Of a stretch of 64,000 bases of DNA, positions 36,320-47,344 are shown in pieces. This DNA comes from Patellaria atrata CBS 101060 (Eukaryota > Ascomycota > Dothideomycetes > Patellariales > Patellariaceae), in assembly GCA_010093705.1 (NCBI GenBank), contig MU006090.1:957817-1021816 (forward strand), read 5' to 3'. Both the position numbers and the translations under genes were made by a program. The notes under the pieces are model-generated. The model had not been told where the DNA came from and did not search any database. It saw only the letters and a program-made list of their open reading frames with translations. Within the stretch, counting starts at the first letter, position 1. Each line of letters starts with the position of its first letter.

Positions 36320-38372
36320 ATGGCCGCAGTACAGGCTGGGATCAGTCCTAACCCTGTACCGGTAGCCCATGTCGAAGATCGTTTAGCACTTCATCCTGAT
36401 GACACGCCCTGGAACCAGGTAGGCTATGGGAATAGTACTGTGTGCTCAAGGCTTACCGTCTAGATCACACCATCGCGGACGATAGTATACCACGACTGTT
36501 TTGATGGCCTTAAATGCCCGCGTTTGCTCCTACCCTTGGATTGGAGTCATGGTGAGCCAAATGGACCAGAAATTGCCGTCGCAGTGATAAGGCGACCCGC
36601 AAAGGTGGATGTCACCGATTCAAGGTACGGCGGGGCAGTTATTGTGAATCCTAGTGAGTAGGACTATTTTTAAGATAGGAGTATCTAATCCATGTAGGTG
36701 GACCGGCTGCATCTGGCGTCCATACCCTTCTCCAAATCGGTGACCGCTTTCAAAATATTGTTGAAGCTGATACCGATCCAAAATTTGACCTACACGCCAC
36801 GACATCTGATGATCACTATTTCGACACCATCAGCTTTGACCCGCGGGAAGTAAACCATACTCTACCGCAGTTGGACTGCTTCTCAAATACATTCAGCCGG
36901 CTTGTCTGGTCTCTTGGAGCTGATGCTGAGGGATTTATTAGTAATTTCAATCCCGCCTTTGATATTAAATGGAGCCGGTATCTATCGCGCTCTGCTACGT
37001 ATATGAAGTGCATTAAAGCGTATGGAAACGAAAGCATCGCATACTATATAGACACAAGGTCCGTGATAGATAATATCATGGCTATTGCTGAACGACATGG
37101 ACAGTGGTGGGAAGCAGAGGCTCGGAAGATTCTTCAGGAAATGCAGCGGTTTCTCCCATGGCTCGAATGTCAACGCATACCTGCCAACACAGAATGGCGC
37201 CGTCAAAATGAAGAAGTGCTTTTCTGGGGTACTTCCTATGGCACCATTCTGGGTTCTGTTCCCGCTGTTCTTCTTCAACGCCTCCTTAGGCGACAGCATG
37301 GTTCATGCTGATAAGATACTCGCTCGGTTTGTGCATCTCTTCCACAAACATAGCCCTCAGAACTGTAAGTTCTATCGTAAATCAGAAGCAGCAATACCCG
37401 GGATATGGATACTTTGACTTCGAGATTAAAATCTGCTCCTCTTGCAGTACCGGCATCCTCATACAGAGGGCCTGACTCGATCAAATAAACGGACATGAAG
37501 AGGTTGATATGCCAGTCTCTGTACAAGCCTCACGATTCATTTCCAATGCTTGCAGAAATCCTACACAATTCGTTCGATGGGAACGGATCTAGCTTTACGG
37601 ATTATAAAGCAGCAATCAAGTCCGTTTCAGTAGCTGATGCTCCAGACGGGTTATACAGTCTTTCACCAAGATGCAAGGCAGAGAGGCCTTACAGCCCAGC
37701 TTTTAGTCGACCGAATGAATGGATTGAAGAAAGCCTCCTAGGAGTCTCTTGCAGCGATGGATGATTGAGTGGGGATATGACTAAAGAAGAGTTCAGAACT
37801 TACTGGTACTCAGTGAGAAACCAAAGTAGTGCGTTCGGAGATATTTGGGCGGAATGGGATTTGATGTGCGTAGGCTGGAACGCGAAAACTAAGTGGAAAT
37901 TCGACGGTAAGCTCAAGGCCAAGATCGAAATTACATCCCTTTAGAGCGCGTGATTGAAACAATATAAGTCCGTTCTTAGGTGATTCAGCTCACCCTATAT
38001 TGCTCGTTGGCAACAGCATGGATCCTGTGTGCCAAATTGAAAAGTATGTCGTCACATCTCCGCCGTATCAAAGAGCCCTAACCAAAGCATCTAGTGCCTA
38101 CCGGCTTGCCTCAAACTTTTCTGGCTCGGCTGTATTAGAGTAGGATAACATTGGCGTAAGTCAAGCTACAATTTTCGTTCCCCCGTTACTTATCTGGAAG
38201 GGAGCATGGCATCTTGAATACGAAATCGGTTTGCACCGAGAAAGCTATCAGGGCTTACTTCTTGAGCGGGGAGCTTCCAGAATCGAAAATTAGGTGTCCG
38301 GTCGAGAGGGTGCCTTTTGAGAAGATATCCGAGAGCACTAAAGGGGGGTTGAGACCCTTTAGGTCACCGTAA
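36320..38372 (+). pseudogene. TAP-type alpha/beta hydrolase (peptidase S33) relic
   Basis: The 5' half is well preserved: exons 36320-36418, 36464-36653 and 36698 onward with proper 45-nt and 44-nt introns. It encodes CPRLLLPLDWSHGEPNGPEI, AVAVIRRPAKV, NPSGPAASGVHTLLQIGDRF, FDTISFDPR and the nucleophile elbow LFWGTSYGTILG. After this the frame breaks. Continuations in other frames are ADKILARFVHLFHKH, NCKFYRKSEA, SFPMLAEILHNSFDG, MTKEEFRTYWYSVRNQS, PILLVGNSMDPVCQIEKYV, a TAG after GSAVLE, then KSVCTEKAIRAYFLSGELPE and RCPVERVPFEK. This is the TAP-like C-terminal domain order. At least three breaks and one nonsense codon are present, and part of the lid region seems missing. An intact member would be a secreted or cytosolic proline-type aminopeptidase or esterase. 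Confidence 0.75.
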
Positions 38373-38376
38373 AGTT

Positions 38377-38486
38377 ATATTTATTCTTCCTTCAACTTCG
38401 ACCTTTTTAGTTATAAAGATTATCTGTGGAATGCAATCTATCTAGAAGCCACCATTCGATATCGAAGTTGAAGGAAGAATAAATAT
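38377..38486. repeat. Fold-back element: perfect 25-bp inverted repeat around a 60-nt loop
   Basis: Bases 38377-38401 (ATATTTATTCTTCCTTCAAC, then TTCGA) are the exact reverse complement of 38462-38486. Imperfect pairing continues outward (GTAAAG on the left against CTTTAC on the right), so the stem may reach about 35 bp. The 110-bp unit starts only 5 bases after the stop of the TAP relic. It could be a tiny MITE-like element or a transcriptional hairpin. No target duplication could be assigned. Confidence 0.85.
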
Positions 38487-38497
38487 GCCTTTACTTA

Positions 38498-40646
38498 GAA
38501 TATACCGGCAAAGATTCAAAACATTCTGATTCATCCTTAACAAGAGTAAATCGGCTTTTGTATCCTTTGCTTTCGGTCGGCTCTTCTCTTAGAGTACATG
38601 TCATAAACTGGAAAAAATCATTTTAGTTTTGGTTTAAAGATATCATATATGGGGACGTTTTGTCCCGATAGTATCATTTTACTATAAACCTACCTTTCAA
38701 TACTTAGAGAAGAGAGAATCTCAGATCACAGTGAGCAACTGAGGTCTGCAGATCGTTTTGGTGCGCTATGAGTTGTGTAGTGCGTGGGGAAAAGAAATCT
38801 GTGTTCGTCATGAAATCAGTTTCACATACTCTCTTCGAGGTAAGAATGATGGACTAGAAGTATAAGTGACACGTCAAGGCTGATAATGACCTATTTCGAT
38901 GGCTATAGGAGCCTTAGGAGAAGTGTAGTGTTTAGCGGCAGCTTTGAGTAGACGTTCAGGTTCCGAAATATGGGGTGTTGCTTGAGATTAGTGGAGAGCG
39001 GGAAATTTCCTGCACGGAATATCAAAGTGAAACAGCAGATTGGCCTCCTGTAGCTTTCACCTCCGTTTGAAAGATCGTGTCCTTTTCCTCCTTTAAGGGG
39101 CATATAGATCTAGGACGTGACTTATGTTCTAAAAGTTAGAAGGGGAAGAGGTCATGTTAAACCTCGCCTAGAGCCACTTAGCGAAGGTAGACGCACATAA
39201 CCGCCCCTTGCGCCGTAAAGTGGCTAGTGCTTTCTGTAGCCTATTCTGGGCAGTTTTCTCAACGTCAACATCGCCATTTTCATCAGACCTCCAAATCCCG
39301 CTTCTTCCCTCCAAAGTCAGGGACCCATCAAACCGTAGGCATTCTTCATACACTGTGAAGAAAGGTGCTAATTGTGCACGAATTGTGTAGTATACTATTA
39401 CTTGATGGTTTAAACCACGACTGATACCGTACAACGGCTACAGTCCCCTGTATGCATTATGTCAATACGGTAACAGCACAGGATTCTAGCCCCGCTTTAT
39501 GAAGCTGTACCGAAATGGGCAGATCTCCGTTTAAGTCTACACGATCTTAACACTGCGAATGAACCGATTGGTTGGAGACGAATTAGTCGTCTTCTAGTCT
39601 GCTACTTTAACTCGAGCTTCTAGGGTTGCAGGATAGGAGTGGCGGAAGAGTCTGGATGAACAGACTGAAATAGAAGGGATGGTCCTACTTTTGTATTGAG
39701 ATCTTATAATGTTTAGAACTTGTGAACCGTACCGGACGCATCACATTCTACAAGAAGTTGTACAGTGACCTCAGGAATCGTCATTGCATTTGGTTAATCA
39801 TGTGGCCGTAAAGCTGAGCGTCGGCTTTTTTGTTTGGCTGATACTTCTCAATGACTTGTTTTAGAGTCAATTTGTTCTCGTGCCTCGCTTCCACATTCAA
39901 TTGCTTTCATCTATCTTCCCTTTTGAGATCTCCATACTTTTTCATATTCGTTTGACCCGTAACGGCTTCGTTGCTTTCTTTTCTGATCTTCTCCCTCCTT
40001 GCGGATTGTCTCCTTTTTTGACCAGGAATAGTCCCTACGTGGTAAAGATGTTGTCTAGAGGGAAGATATGATCCTTTCTCAACCCGAGTCGTTCTATCTC
40101 ATAGTGGGATCTTTGGCGTGTACTTTTCAAATACTTATCCGGCAGATTATTCGTAATTTAGCACTGAAAAGTTTTCCTTTCACTTGTTACCCAGGGTGAG
40201 GGTTTCGTCTCGACTAGATACCTGGAGTATAACTGCCAAAGACCATTTGATATATAAGACGTAAAAGGTTACCCCGCATCTCTAGGATGCGACGTTCAAT
40301 AATGCGTTCTTTCGTCTAGGATTGCTATTTTTCTTTGAAAATCTGACTGGGAAACCATAACTTACCATAATACATGGGTATAGCGTCATGTAAATTGTTT
40401 TTCCGCCAAACGCAACTCTTCACGGGTAACAACTTTTTATTAGCCTTGAGTTGCGTACATAAGGAATAAGTTATTCCGTGGACGGGTCCCTAGTCATATC
40501 ATGTCGAGTAAGTAGATTTTTAGTTTCTTTCACGGAACCGTTCGGTCCGTTGCGCTGTCGTGATCTCCACCTTGAGTCTATATCACAGTGGGCGTCTCGC
40601 CCATGAAGCAGTTGTTTTCCACGAGTCTAACATCGATTTTTGCAAA
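38498..40646. other. 2.1 kb spacer, gene-free
   Basis: AT-rich. A minus-strand open frame at 39168-39434 (88 codons, no ATG) encodes FFTVYEECLRFDGSLTLEGR and DENGDVDVEKTAQNRLQKA; it looks protein-like and may be an exon remnant, but is not identified. The T-rich stretch at about 39840-40030 may belong to a leader. Confidence 0.4.
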
Positions 40647-41541
40647 ATGTTTTCTCTATACTACTGTCTCATTCTTGCAACGAATTTCCACACAATCATT
40701 GCTCTTAACGTGCAAGGGAGAGCTCCAACTCGAACAATGATTCCACGCGACGTCTTTAGCTCCCAATCCAAATTTGACGCCGATTTCAACTACCTCTATC
40801 CTTGGGGAACTGATCATAATGGTGCGTCTCGCATGGACAAGGCCCATGTTTCTATAGAGTACTCCTCAAACACCTTAACTTTAGCGGCTGATCGTGTTTC
40901 CGGTCAACCTCCTGCTACCCATGGCGGAAAACAAATACCGATCAACTATCTTGCTGGCACAGTCCATGCTAAGGAGCACTTTAGCGTTGCCCCTACCGGA
41001 GGTTATGATTTTGAAGCAGAGTTTCTCGCGCCTGTCACAAGAGGAACATGGCCAGCGTTTTGGCTGACCGCTGTAGACGGATGGCCTCCGGAGATCGATT
41101 TGGCAGAGTGGAAGGGTAGCGGCAAGATCAGCTTCAACACCTTCAATACGAGCAGTCAAGTTTCAGCAAAAGATGTGAACTATCCCAGTCCGGGGAATTG
41201 GCATAAGATTCTCTGCGAACTTAGAGATTTAAATAGGGCAGATGTTGGTATAAAATTCTACATGGATGGTCAATTAGTGACTAGCCAAGTTGGAAAAGGT
41301 TTCGTAGGAAAACGGATGTGGTTGTAGGTCCCCGTCCGCTACGACTATATACTTGTTTCGAAACAACCGATCCTCGTAGTGTTATAAACTTACAGATGGA
41401 GGGCTCGTCCGGCACACCCGGTCCTAATGGGAGTAGGCAATCCTAACTTTTAAAAAGAATCTTTTCGCAGTTTTGTTAACTTCCCCGCCAGGGACTTCTT
41501 ACTCTATTCGTAATCTCCAAGTAATGAGCTATAACCCCTAA
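40647..41541 (+). CDS. Secreted glycoside hydrolase family 16 (beta-glucanase-like)
   Basis: Three exons (40647-41323, 41380-41432, 41471-41541), with introns of 56 and 38 nt, give 266 residues in one frame. The first 20 residues form a signal peptide (FSLYYCLILATNFHTIIA). The GH16 catalytic motif ExDxxE is at E149-D151-E154 (PPEIDLAEWKG). Supporting blocks are YDFEAEFLAPVTRGTWPAFW, YPSPGNWHKILCELRD, FVINLQMEGSSGTPGPN and the C-terminal TSYSIRNLQVMSYNP. The enzyme is expected to cleave beta-1,3(4)-glucan or a related wall polysaccharide outside the cell. Without the introns the frame would stop after MWL, so the splice model is important. It is one of only two intact genes in the decayed block. 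Confidence 0.82.
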
Positions 41542-42067
41542 CGCAAGATCGGACTAGAACACAATATTCATCGAGACTGAAAGCGGTGCTGTTCGCTACT
41601 TATATACAGACCGAACGGAACTCCGAAGAGAACCAAGATCTAGTCATATAAGCAACCTGTAGAACAGTACCAGACGTAATCTCTCTATTATGTAGTAATG
41701 GGAGGTACAACTATTAATTATCTCAAGGGATTGTTTACTCCTCCATTTGAACTTCCAACATCAGGGTTAGAGACAGAGCAAATAAGCGACAAAGGCCATG
41801 ATCTACCATTCCTCGTACTATTGAACCGCTAATTTTTCCTAAATCTTATAGGAAGCAGAAATGAAGCGGAAGGGGCGTGCTTGTAGCTATCACGAGCGAA
41901 CAGGGAGACTGAAGGAGCTAGTATAAGAGAACCAACTTTCTGTAGCGAGAATAATAACACGACCAATTCCGAATGTTAAAGAGTGTGGACCTGAAATAAG
42001 CTTCCTAGATGACCCGGTCGAGCTACCTTCATTATAGCCCAAGAGAATGGTAGGGCAGAACGAGGGT
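41542..42067. other. Spacer, nothing recognised
   Basis: Half a kilobase, AT-rich, without coding or repeat signals. Confidence 0.4.
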
Positions 42068-44346
42068 TTATCTACCTCTTGCGAGAACTCTCGAGTTCAA
42101 GTCCGCTGTTACAATCATCTCCAGTTGAAGAAAATACCCATCCACGGACACTTCTTTCTTGAGAACAACACTTTGCTCTCCAACTCCAGCAGGTAGATGT
42201 TCATATTTGTCCAACAACGCAATAGATTTCACTTTGACATCTTCTTCGACAGTACAGAAGAGCAACGCTAGAGGATTACTCTTCCATGCGTGGACCCCGT
42301 GTCTCTTTGTCTGCAATATATTGCATATAAGGCATAAGACTGAAGCGAAGACTAAACCTGCGGGGAAGCATAGTCACAGCCACCGGACACGATTGAATGA
42401 TTCTTCGGTTATCACAGTACCATGGTATCTGGTACGATTTGGAGGCGACGCCTCTTTGATGATAGCATTCGTCATGCTGTTTGCAAGACCCTTGATCCAG
42501 CTATCCATCTTGTCTGTTATGTTAATGGACCATATCTGTTCAACAAAATCTTTATCTATCTCGAGCGAGTCATTCACGCTCACGACAATGCCGTTGAGTA
42601 TAGGGTCCAAAGCTCGTACTAGAGCTTCCATGTTTTCTTTAGCATATCCGAAGGCAATTTCTTCCTCTACATCAAATTCTTGTGGTGCTTGTGCGAAATA
42701 GGTCTTAGAGGATATGTTATACCAGATATCCTTAATAGCCAGTAATTCTTTGCCGTCGATAACCTCAGTAGCTCTTACGCAGAATGAAAGAGAACAAATG
42801 TTTGCTCTAAGGGGCCGAAATTCAGGTTCATGAGACAGCCAGTTTTCAATCTTGCGAACCCCGATTGCTAAAAATTCTAAAATTTTCGGCGGACTTGCTG
42901 GCGTAACTTCATATTCAAGATAGCCTTTAAGTTTTTTTGCGACTTGTAAAAGAGCAACCGGTGATAACGAAACATTATGCGGGTGTTCCTTTCCCTTGGG
43001 AAGCGTTTGCCACGTATAATTCTGGAGTAACCCTAGGGATCGAATGGATCACATCATCATATTGATCTCCGGAGGCGTTTCGAACAACTCTGTTCGTAAC
43101 ATTTGTGCAAGTGCCGCATATACCAAGGGAAGGTATTATTGGCCATTTACAATTCCCTGACGGGCAATTTGCCGGTACACTCTGCTGATCAGCGCCGATG
43201 AAATAGTTCTGCAATGTAGCCATCATAGTAACATCCGCTACTCTCTCGCCTTGATAAAGTCAGATGATGTCAAGCCAGAACCATTTGCATTATCAAGTCT
43301 AAACATACCTGCAGGCTCCGTTTCTGTGTGGTTGACTCCGTAGAACTCACTTCTTGGCGCTATAGCAGACGAGTTTCCGCTCAAAATAACTGCACGATTC
43401 TCAATAACGAGGATCTGTTGTGACAATTTGCTAAGAGCTAAAGAGGAGACAGTGATGATGGCCCCGAGGGAAGATATGTTTCTAACTCAACGGTGAGTAA
43501 TTGCATCCAGATAATATCCCTTATGTGGTCATAAAGTAGACCAGCTTTAAGTAAGGAGATACCTAAGTTGAATGCATTGTTCATAGAAGCTGAATGCTAC
43601 CAAGAGCTCCCCTTAATGCGCTGTCGAATACCACAAGATCATTCAATTTACTCCTCGAATTATTCCCCAGAACAGACCGACGGCGTTTGGTGACGTATCA
43701 ATTCCACATGCCTTGGCTAATTGACTCAGCAACCGGGGCGATTAGACAAGCTCTTGTGAGCGTAGAGAGAAGTGCAACAGTACTATTCAAACTAAGATAT
43801 TTGAATTTCCATGGGTTGTAAGGCTTGCCTTCGTATATGGTAAGCAGAAATGCCAAGCTGGCAAGTGTGAAAACAGAGCACGCCGAAGCTAATATCTCCT
43901 AGAATCACCAGTTACAACGAAGAACAAGTTTTGAGTCAGTAAGGGAAGGCCTTTACATATCTTCGGTATGATCATCGGCGAGTTCGCTCGATAAAGTATC
44001 AGAATATGCATCCCGGTCTTCATCCCGTATCTGGAGATCCAGCATCGGTCGATGGTCATCATCATTCTGAAAATCACGTATTCCTTCCATGAGACTATTG
44101 TAGAACAGCCCACAATGTGCTAACTGTGTCGTTTTTCGGTCGTCTAGGGCGCTTTTCTCCTGAAGTTTGAGGTACCGAGATGTAAAACTTGTACATGCAG
44201 AAAGCTGAGCGACTAGAGGAAAGGAGTGTTTCGTCAAACATGAACTGCTTTGTGGAGGAATATGACATGGACCCCATATGGTCTCGGGTGGTTCGTGGGA
44301 TCCACCCCTCCTTCATGTATGACAATAGTAAGGAGCAAACATTCAT
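42068..44346 (-). pseudogene. DUF3176 multi-pass membrane protein, decayed
   Basis: The order of blocks on the minus strand matches fungal DUF3176 proteins: SVFTLASLAFLLTIYEGKPY, NPWKFKYLSLNSTVALLSTL, APVAESISQGMWN, VVFDSALRGALGSIQLL, ISSLGAIITVSSLAL, NYFIGADQQSVPANCPSGNC, KWPIIPSLGICGTCTNVT, PELYVANASQGKG, VEEEIAFGYAKENMEALVRA and a C-terminal membrane part LCFPAGLVFASVLCLICNIL followed by AWKSNPLALLF. The exon structure is recognisable, with for example an intron after EPAG (about 43309). The frame is broken by TGA codons at 43700-43698, 43583-43581 and 42376-42374, two or three of them at positions where Trp is conserved, and by a one-base shift near 42983. The function of the family is unknown. 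Confidence 0.75.
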
Positions 44347-44546
44347 AAACTATTATTACATAGAGTGAGGAACACGGAAAATCAGCTAAGAGAGCTCAAT
44401 ATGCATCTTCTGGCATACCAATTCAAAGTTCGAGATGTTAAAGTGGGACAATATGGTAACTCAGTATGTCAGACGTAAGGGTGCTGAAAATGATCAAGAT
44501 AATCGCTCCATTGTTTAATAACTGTTCTAAAGAGCGTTTAAATACA

Positions 44547-44628
44547 TGAGAACATGTAGGTAACAGCGTTTATACCTACTAGGCAACTGAGAACATGCAG
44601 GCAACAGCGTTGATACCTACTAGACAGC
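44547..44628. repeat. 41-bp tandem duplication (two copies)
   Basis: Units 44547-44587 and 44588-44628 share TGAGAACATG, then AACAGCGTT and ATACCTACTAG, with about five differences. Non-coding. Confidence 0.8.
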
Positions 44629-45182
44629 TGTGTTAAAGGAATGATGCTAATAACTAGCGTAATGCAGTAGGAGATATACTTGATTATCCTTTCCACCAAG
44701 ATCTTCAGTCTAACAGGGGACCCATACTTCAACACAGTACAACAAAGAGTAATAGCATGCTCGAACAGAAAACTAACGACATCTATAATAACCACAAATA
44801 GAACAAAGTGTGGTCAGTAACTCTTTGACGACGGAAATAGTCTTGGATATGTTTTATCATAAGCCATTGATAGAGAACAGATCCTTTATTGAAGACTCAC
44901 AGACATGCAATATAGACGTGTGAAGAACGGGGTGATACAATACGTCCGCATGTCTTCTATAAGAGCTGCCAAAGGAGAAATTGACTAAGTGAGAACCCGA
45001 ACTATTGTCCAGGGGTTGCCTAAGAACTATTAATATAGCCATTCCTTGCGTAATACCTACTGACCCTGCAAGAAACTCTGCAGTGTGATTGCAAGAAACA
45101 AAGCAATCAAGTATCCTACAAACGCATTTCTCAATCCTATAGCAATCTTCATTCACCACTCGCTTCCATCATTCGAAAAGAT

Positions 45183-45841
45183 TCAAGCCCTCGCCCTTTT
45201 GGATTTGGAAACATGTTCTCCGCTCTCACGTCCCTCCGCTGTCCCATCTTGTTGGCAGCAGGACCACACGAAACCCTCCGGACTCTCGTCCTTTAGATCA
45301 GAAATATGACCATGACACCTTTCATCATGGTCGGCTCAGAAGTCGTTGTCATAGGCTTCCTCCAGCTCACCTTAAAAAGCATAAGCTTGCCGTGTATACT
45401 TTCGCAGTTACCACTTTCGATCATACCAGAATGCTAGATGCAATCGCCATCTTCATTCGACGTCAAGTCGAATTCCTCGCCGCAGTTTTTGCATGTCTCA
45501 AACCGGGTTTCAAAATGTTTATGTTTCCTCGAGGATGAAGGTTTCGTATCCACATCCCCCGTAACATGAAAGTGACTGAAAGGGTAATAATCGTGCTGTA
45601 ATGAAATGTGACATCCGATGGAATTGTGCTGTAATGAAAGGTACTCCGTAATAATTGCTGCATGACCAAAAGTGGGCGGGCTAACGTGAGGTTGCTCCCA
45701 AAATGGCAGCTTGGCAGGAACCGTTTGCCAGGATACGTCACTCTTGCCTAGAATTACTACCAAGGGTACCTTAGCCGGTAACCCACTCGAAGATACAAAT
45801 ATCATCTTAAACTCCAACCTCACCTCACTACTTCGACCCAT
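45183..45841 (-). pseudogene. Small Cys/His-rich fungal protein, decayed
   Basis: The ATG frame from 45841 runs to FETCKNCGEEFDLTSNEDGD and CI followed by TAG at about 45434. The expected continuation, HSGELEEAYDNDF, follows across a probable intron (GTATGA...TTTTTAAG). Then come TGA at 45338-45336 where Trp is expected, and ADHDERCHGHISDLKDESPE, GFVWSCCQQDG and a stop at 45183. The C-x2-C, H-x-G, ADHDxxCHG and GFxWxCC pattern recurs in uncharacterised ascomycete proteins and probably binds zinc. Two nonsense codons make this a pseudogene. The N-terminal part before FETC is not recognised. Confidence 0.65.
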
Positions 45842-45967
45842 CCACAACTCCTATCACCGTAAATTTGATCCATCCTACTGAATTAAACAGCCAAGTATTG
45901 GTTGAACACCCCACTCTACATTGGACATTATGGATGTATGTTCCGAACCGGCAATCGTTTCCTTGCC

Positions 45968-46654
45968 CTCCAAGTTTGAGCTAAGCAGGATGTCAATTAG
46001 GTTTATTATGGATATACATACGGAACCGCCGCATGGACAGCGATCCAAGCTGTCCCACTAATGCTCTCTCCGACCATGATGGTAACAATGCTTTCGCCGG
46101 AAGTACGAGAAGCAACGAGTACGTCGCTCTCGAAGCTTTATTCAGCCGCTCCTCTAATCCATACCAACAGCCCTCGAGGTTTACTTCAGCCGTAGTTTGG
46201 GATTTTCCATTCTCACTCTTGGAATACTTGCTGTTCTTCTTACGGGCTCTGTTCCCCTGTCATCGAGATTGACGGAAGGTACGTAGTCGCATTACTTCAG
46301 CTTTGCAGGACCTCTAGTGACGAAAGAAACTTTAAAGCCGGCGGTACTACAACCGATCCAAGCGATCCAAAAGCGCCCTATGCCCTTCCAACTCTCTCTA
46401 TTACGCTATTCTGGCATACTACAGAGGCCTTTTATTGCTACGGAATGTACACCCAGACAGGAATCTTTCCATTTGTTCTGGGTGCAGCAATTAGCGCATC
46501 GTTCTCGGCTGTGGGATTGTGGTGCATTCTATTTGCAAGCAGCGATGGACGGATTAGTCGCAAGACTGGGGCGGACAAAAGAACTAGCGGTTTCCCCTTC
46601 AAAAACAACAACGCGGCAAGTGAGAGAAAGAAGGCTTCAAAGAAGGGGCTGTAA
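45968..46654 (+). pseudogene. Small multi-pass membrane protein relic
   Basis: Segments in different plus-strand frames read YGYTYGTAAWTAIQAVPLML, SPTMMVTMLSPEVREA, EYVALEALF, SRSLGFSILTLGILAVLLTG, SVPLSSRLTE, then KAPYALPTLSITLFWHTTEA, FYCYGMYTQTGIFPFVLGA and a Lys-rich end KKASKKGL. Together they describe four hydrophobic helices of a small uncharacterised fungal membrane protein. The frame is broken at about 46115, by a 44-bp insertion at about 46141-46192 flanked by an 8-bp direct repeat, and again near 46275-46316. The 5' end is not clear. The last exon (about 46340-46654) is open and intact. Confidence 0.6.
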
Positions 46655-47344
46655 CAGCATGTCATTCTCGGCTTCAATTACTACTCGACCCTTTCAGGGA
46701 TAGTACTATTGGTCCAGGCCTACAATCTGCACTAGGTTTGGACCGAACATAAATTGGTTGAAATGGAAAGGGGCAGGTTCTTCAAACAGTGAGACGCCAT
46801 GAGATCGCACTTTCGCAGTAATGGGATCTCAACATTTATAGCGTAGTCCCAAAATGAAGCCTGCACTAACTATGTATTTTTAACGTCCCCTTTCTCCTCT
46901 GATTTGTCGCTACCTGTAAGCTTGCTCTTTTCTCAAGTTTTATGCGTCTACTGACGAGAGTCCCCCGCATTTTCAGCCTTCGGCATGTCCCACTTGTCAA
47001 GGTACGTCAACATTCCCTAAGCTTCCTCTTCCCAATTAAGCTATCAGAAGGGTGTACAGAATGGCAATTAGAACGTTCCGAAATACTCTTTCAGTGATCG
47101 GCTTGTAAGCAGAGATTTAAGTCTCTACATTCGTAGGGCGTGCATGAGGGTACATAAGTATAGACTTGTACCCCACTCCATCCATCTCAAATCCGAGCAG
47201 TTTTCAATCACTCACAACCAAAATCCCCATACAAAACCCCTTCCTACATATTTCCCAGTCCGATAATCACCACCCTCGTCTTCCTTGCCCTGATCATTCC
47301 CATTCCTAAGACTAGAGATCAGACCGATCCTAAGGAAAGGAAAA
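46655..47344. other. Spacer / promoter of the dehalogenase gene
   Basis: 0.7 kb with a pyrimidine-rich end (about 47210-47300). No gene recognised. Confidence 0.4.

Noticed and set aside
39168-39434. 88-codon minus-strand frame that looks protein-like
   Set aside because: No ATG, no flanking exons found and no family recognised; mentioned only as a possible remnant.
42374-45338. TGA decoded as Trp (altered genetic code or recoding)
   Set aside because: Intact genes in the window use TGG for Trp, TGA ends CPD1, and the affected genes also carry frameshifts or other stops.
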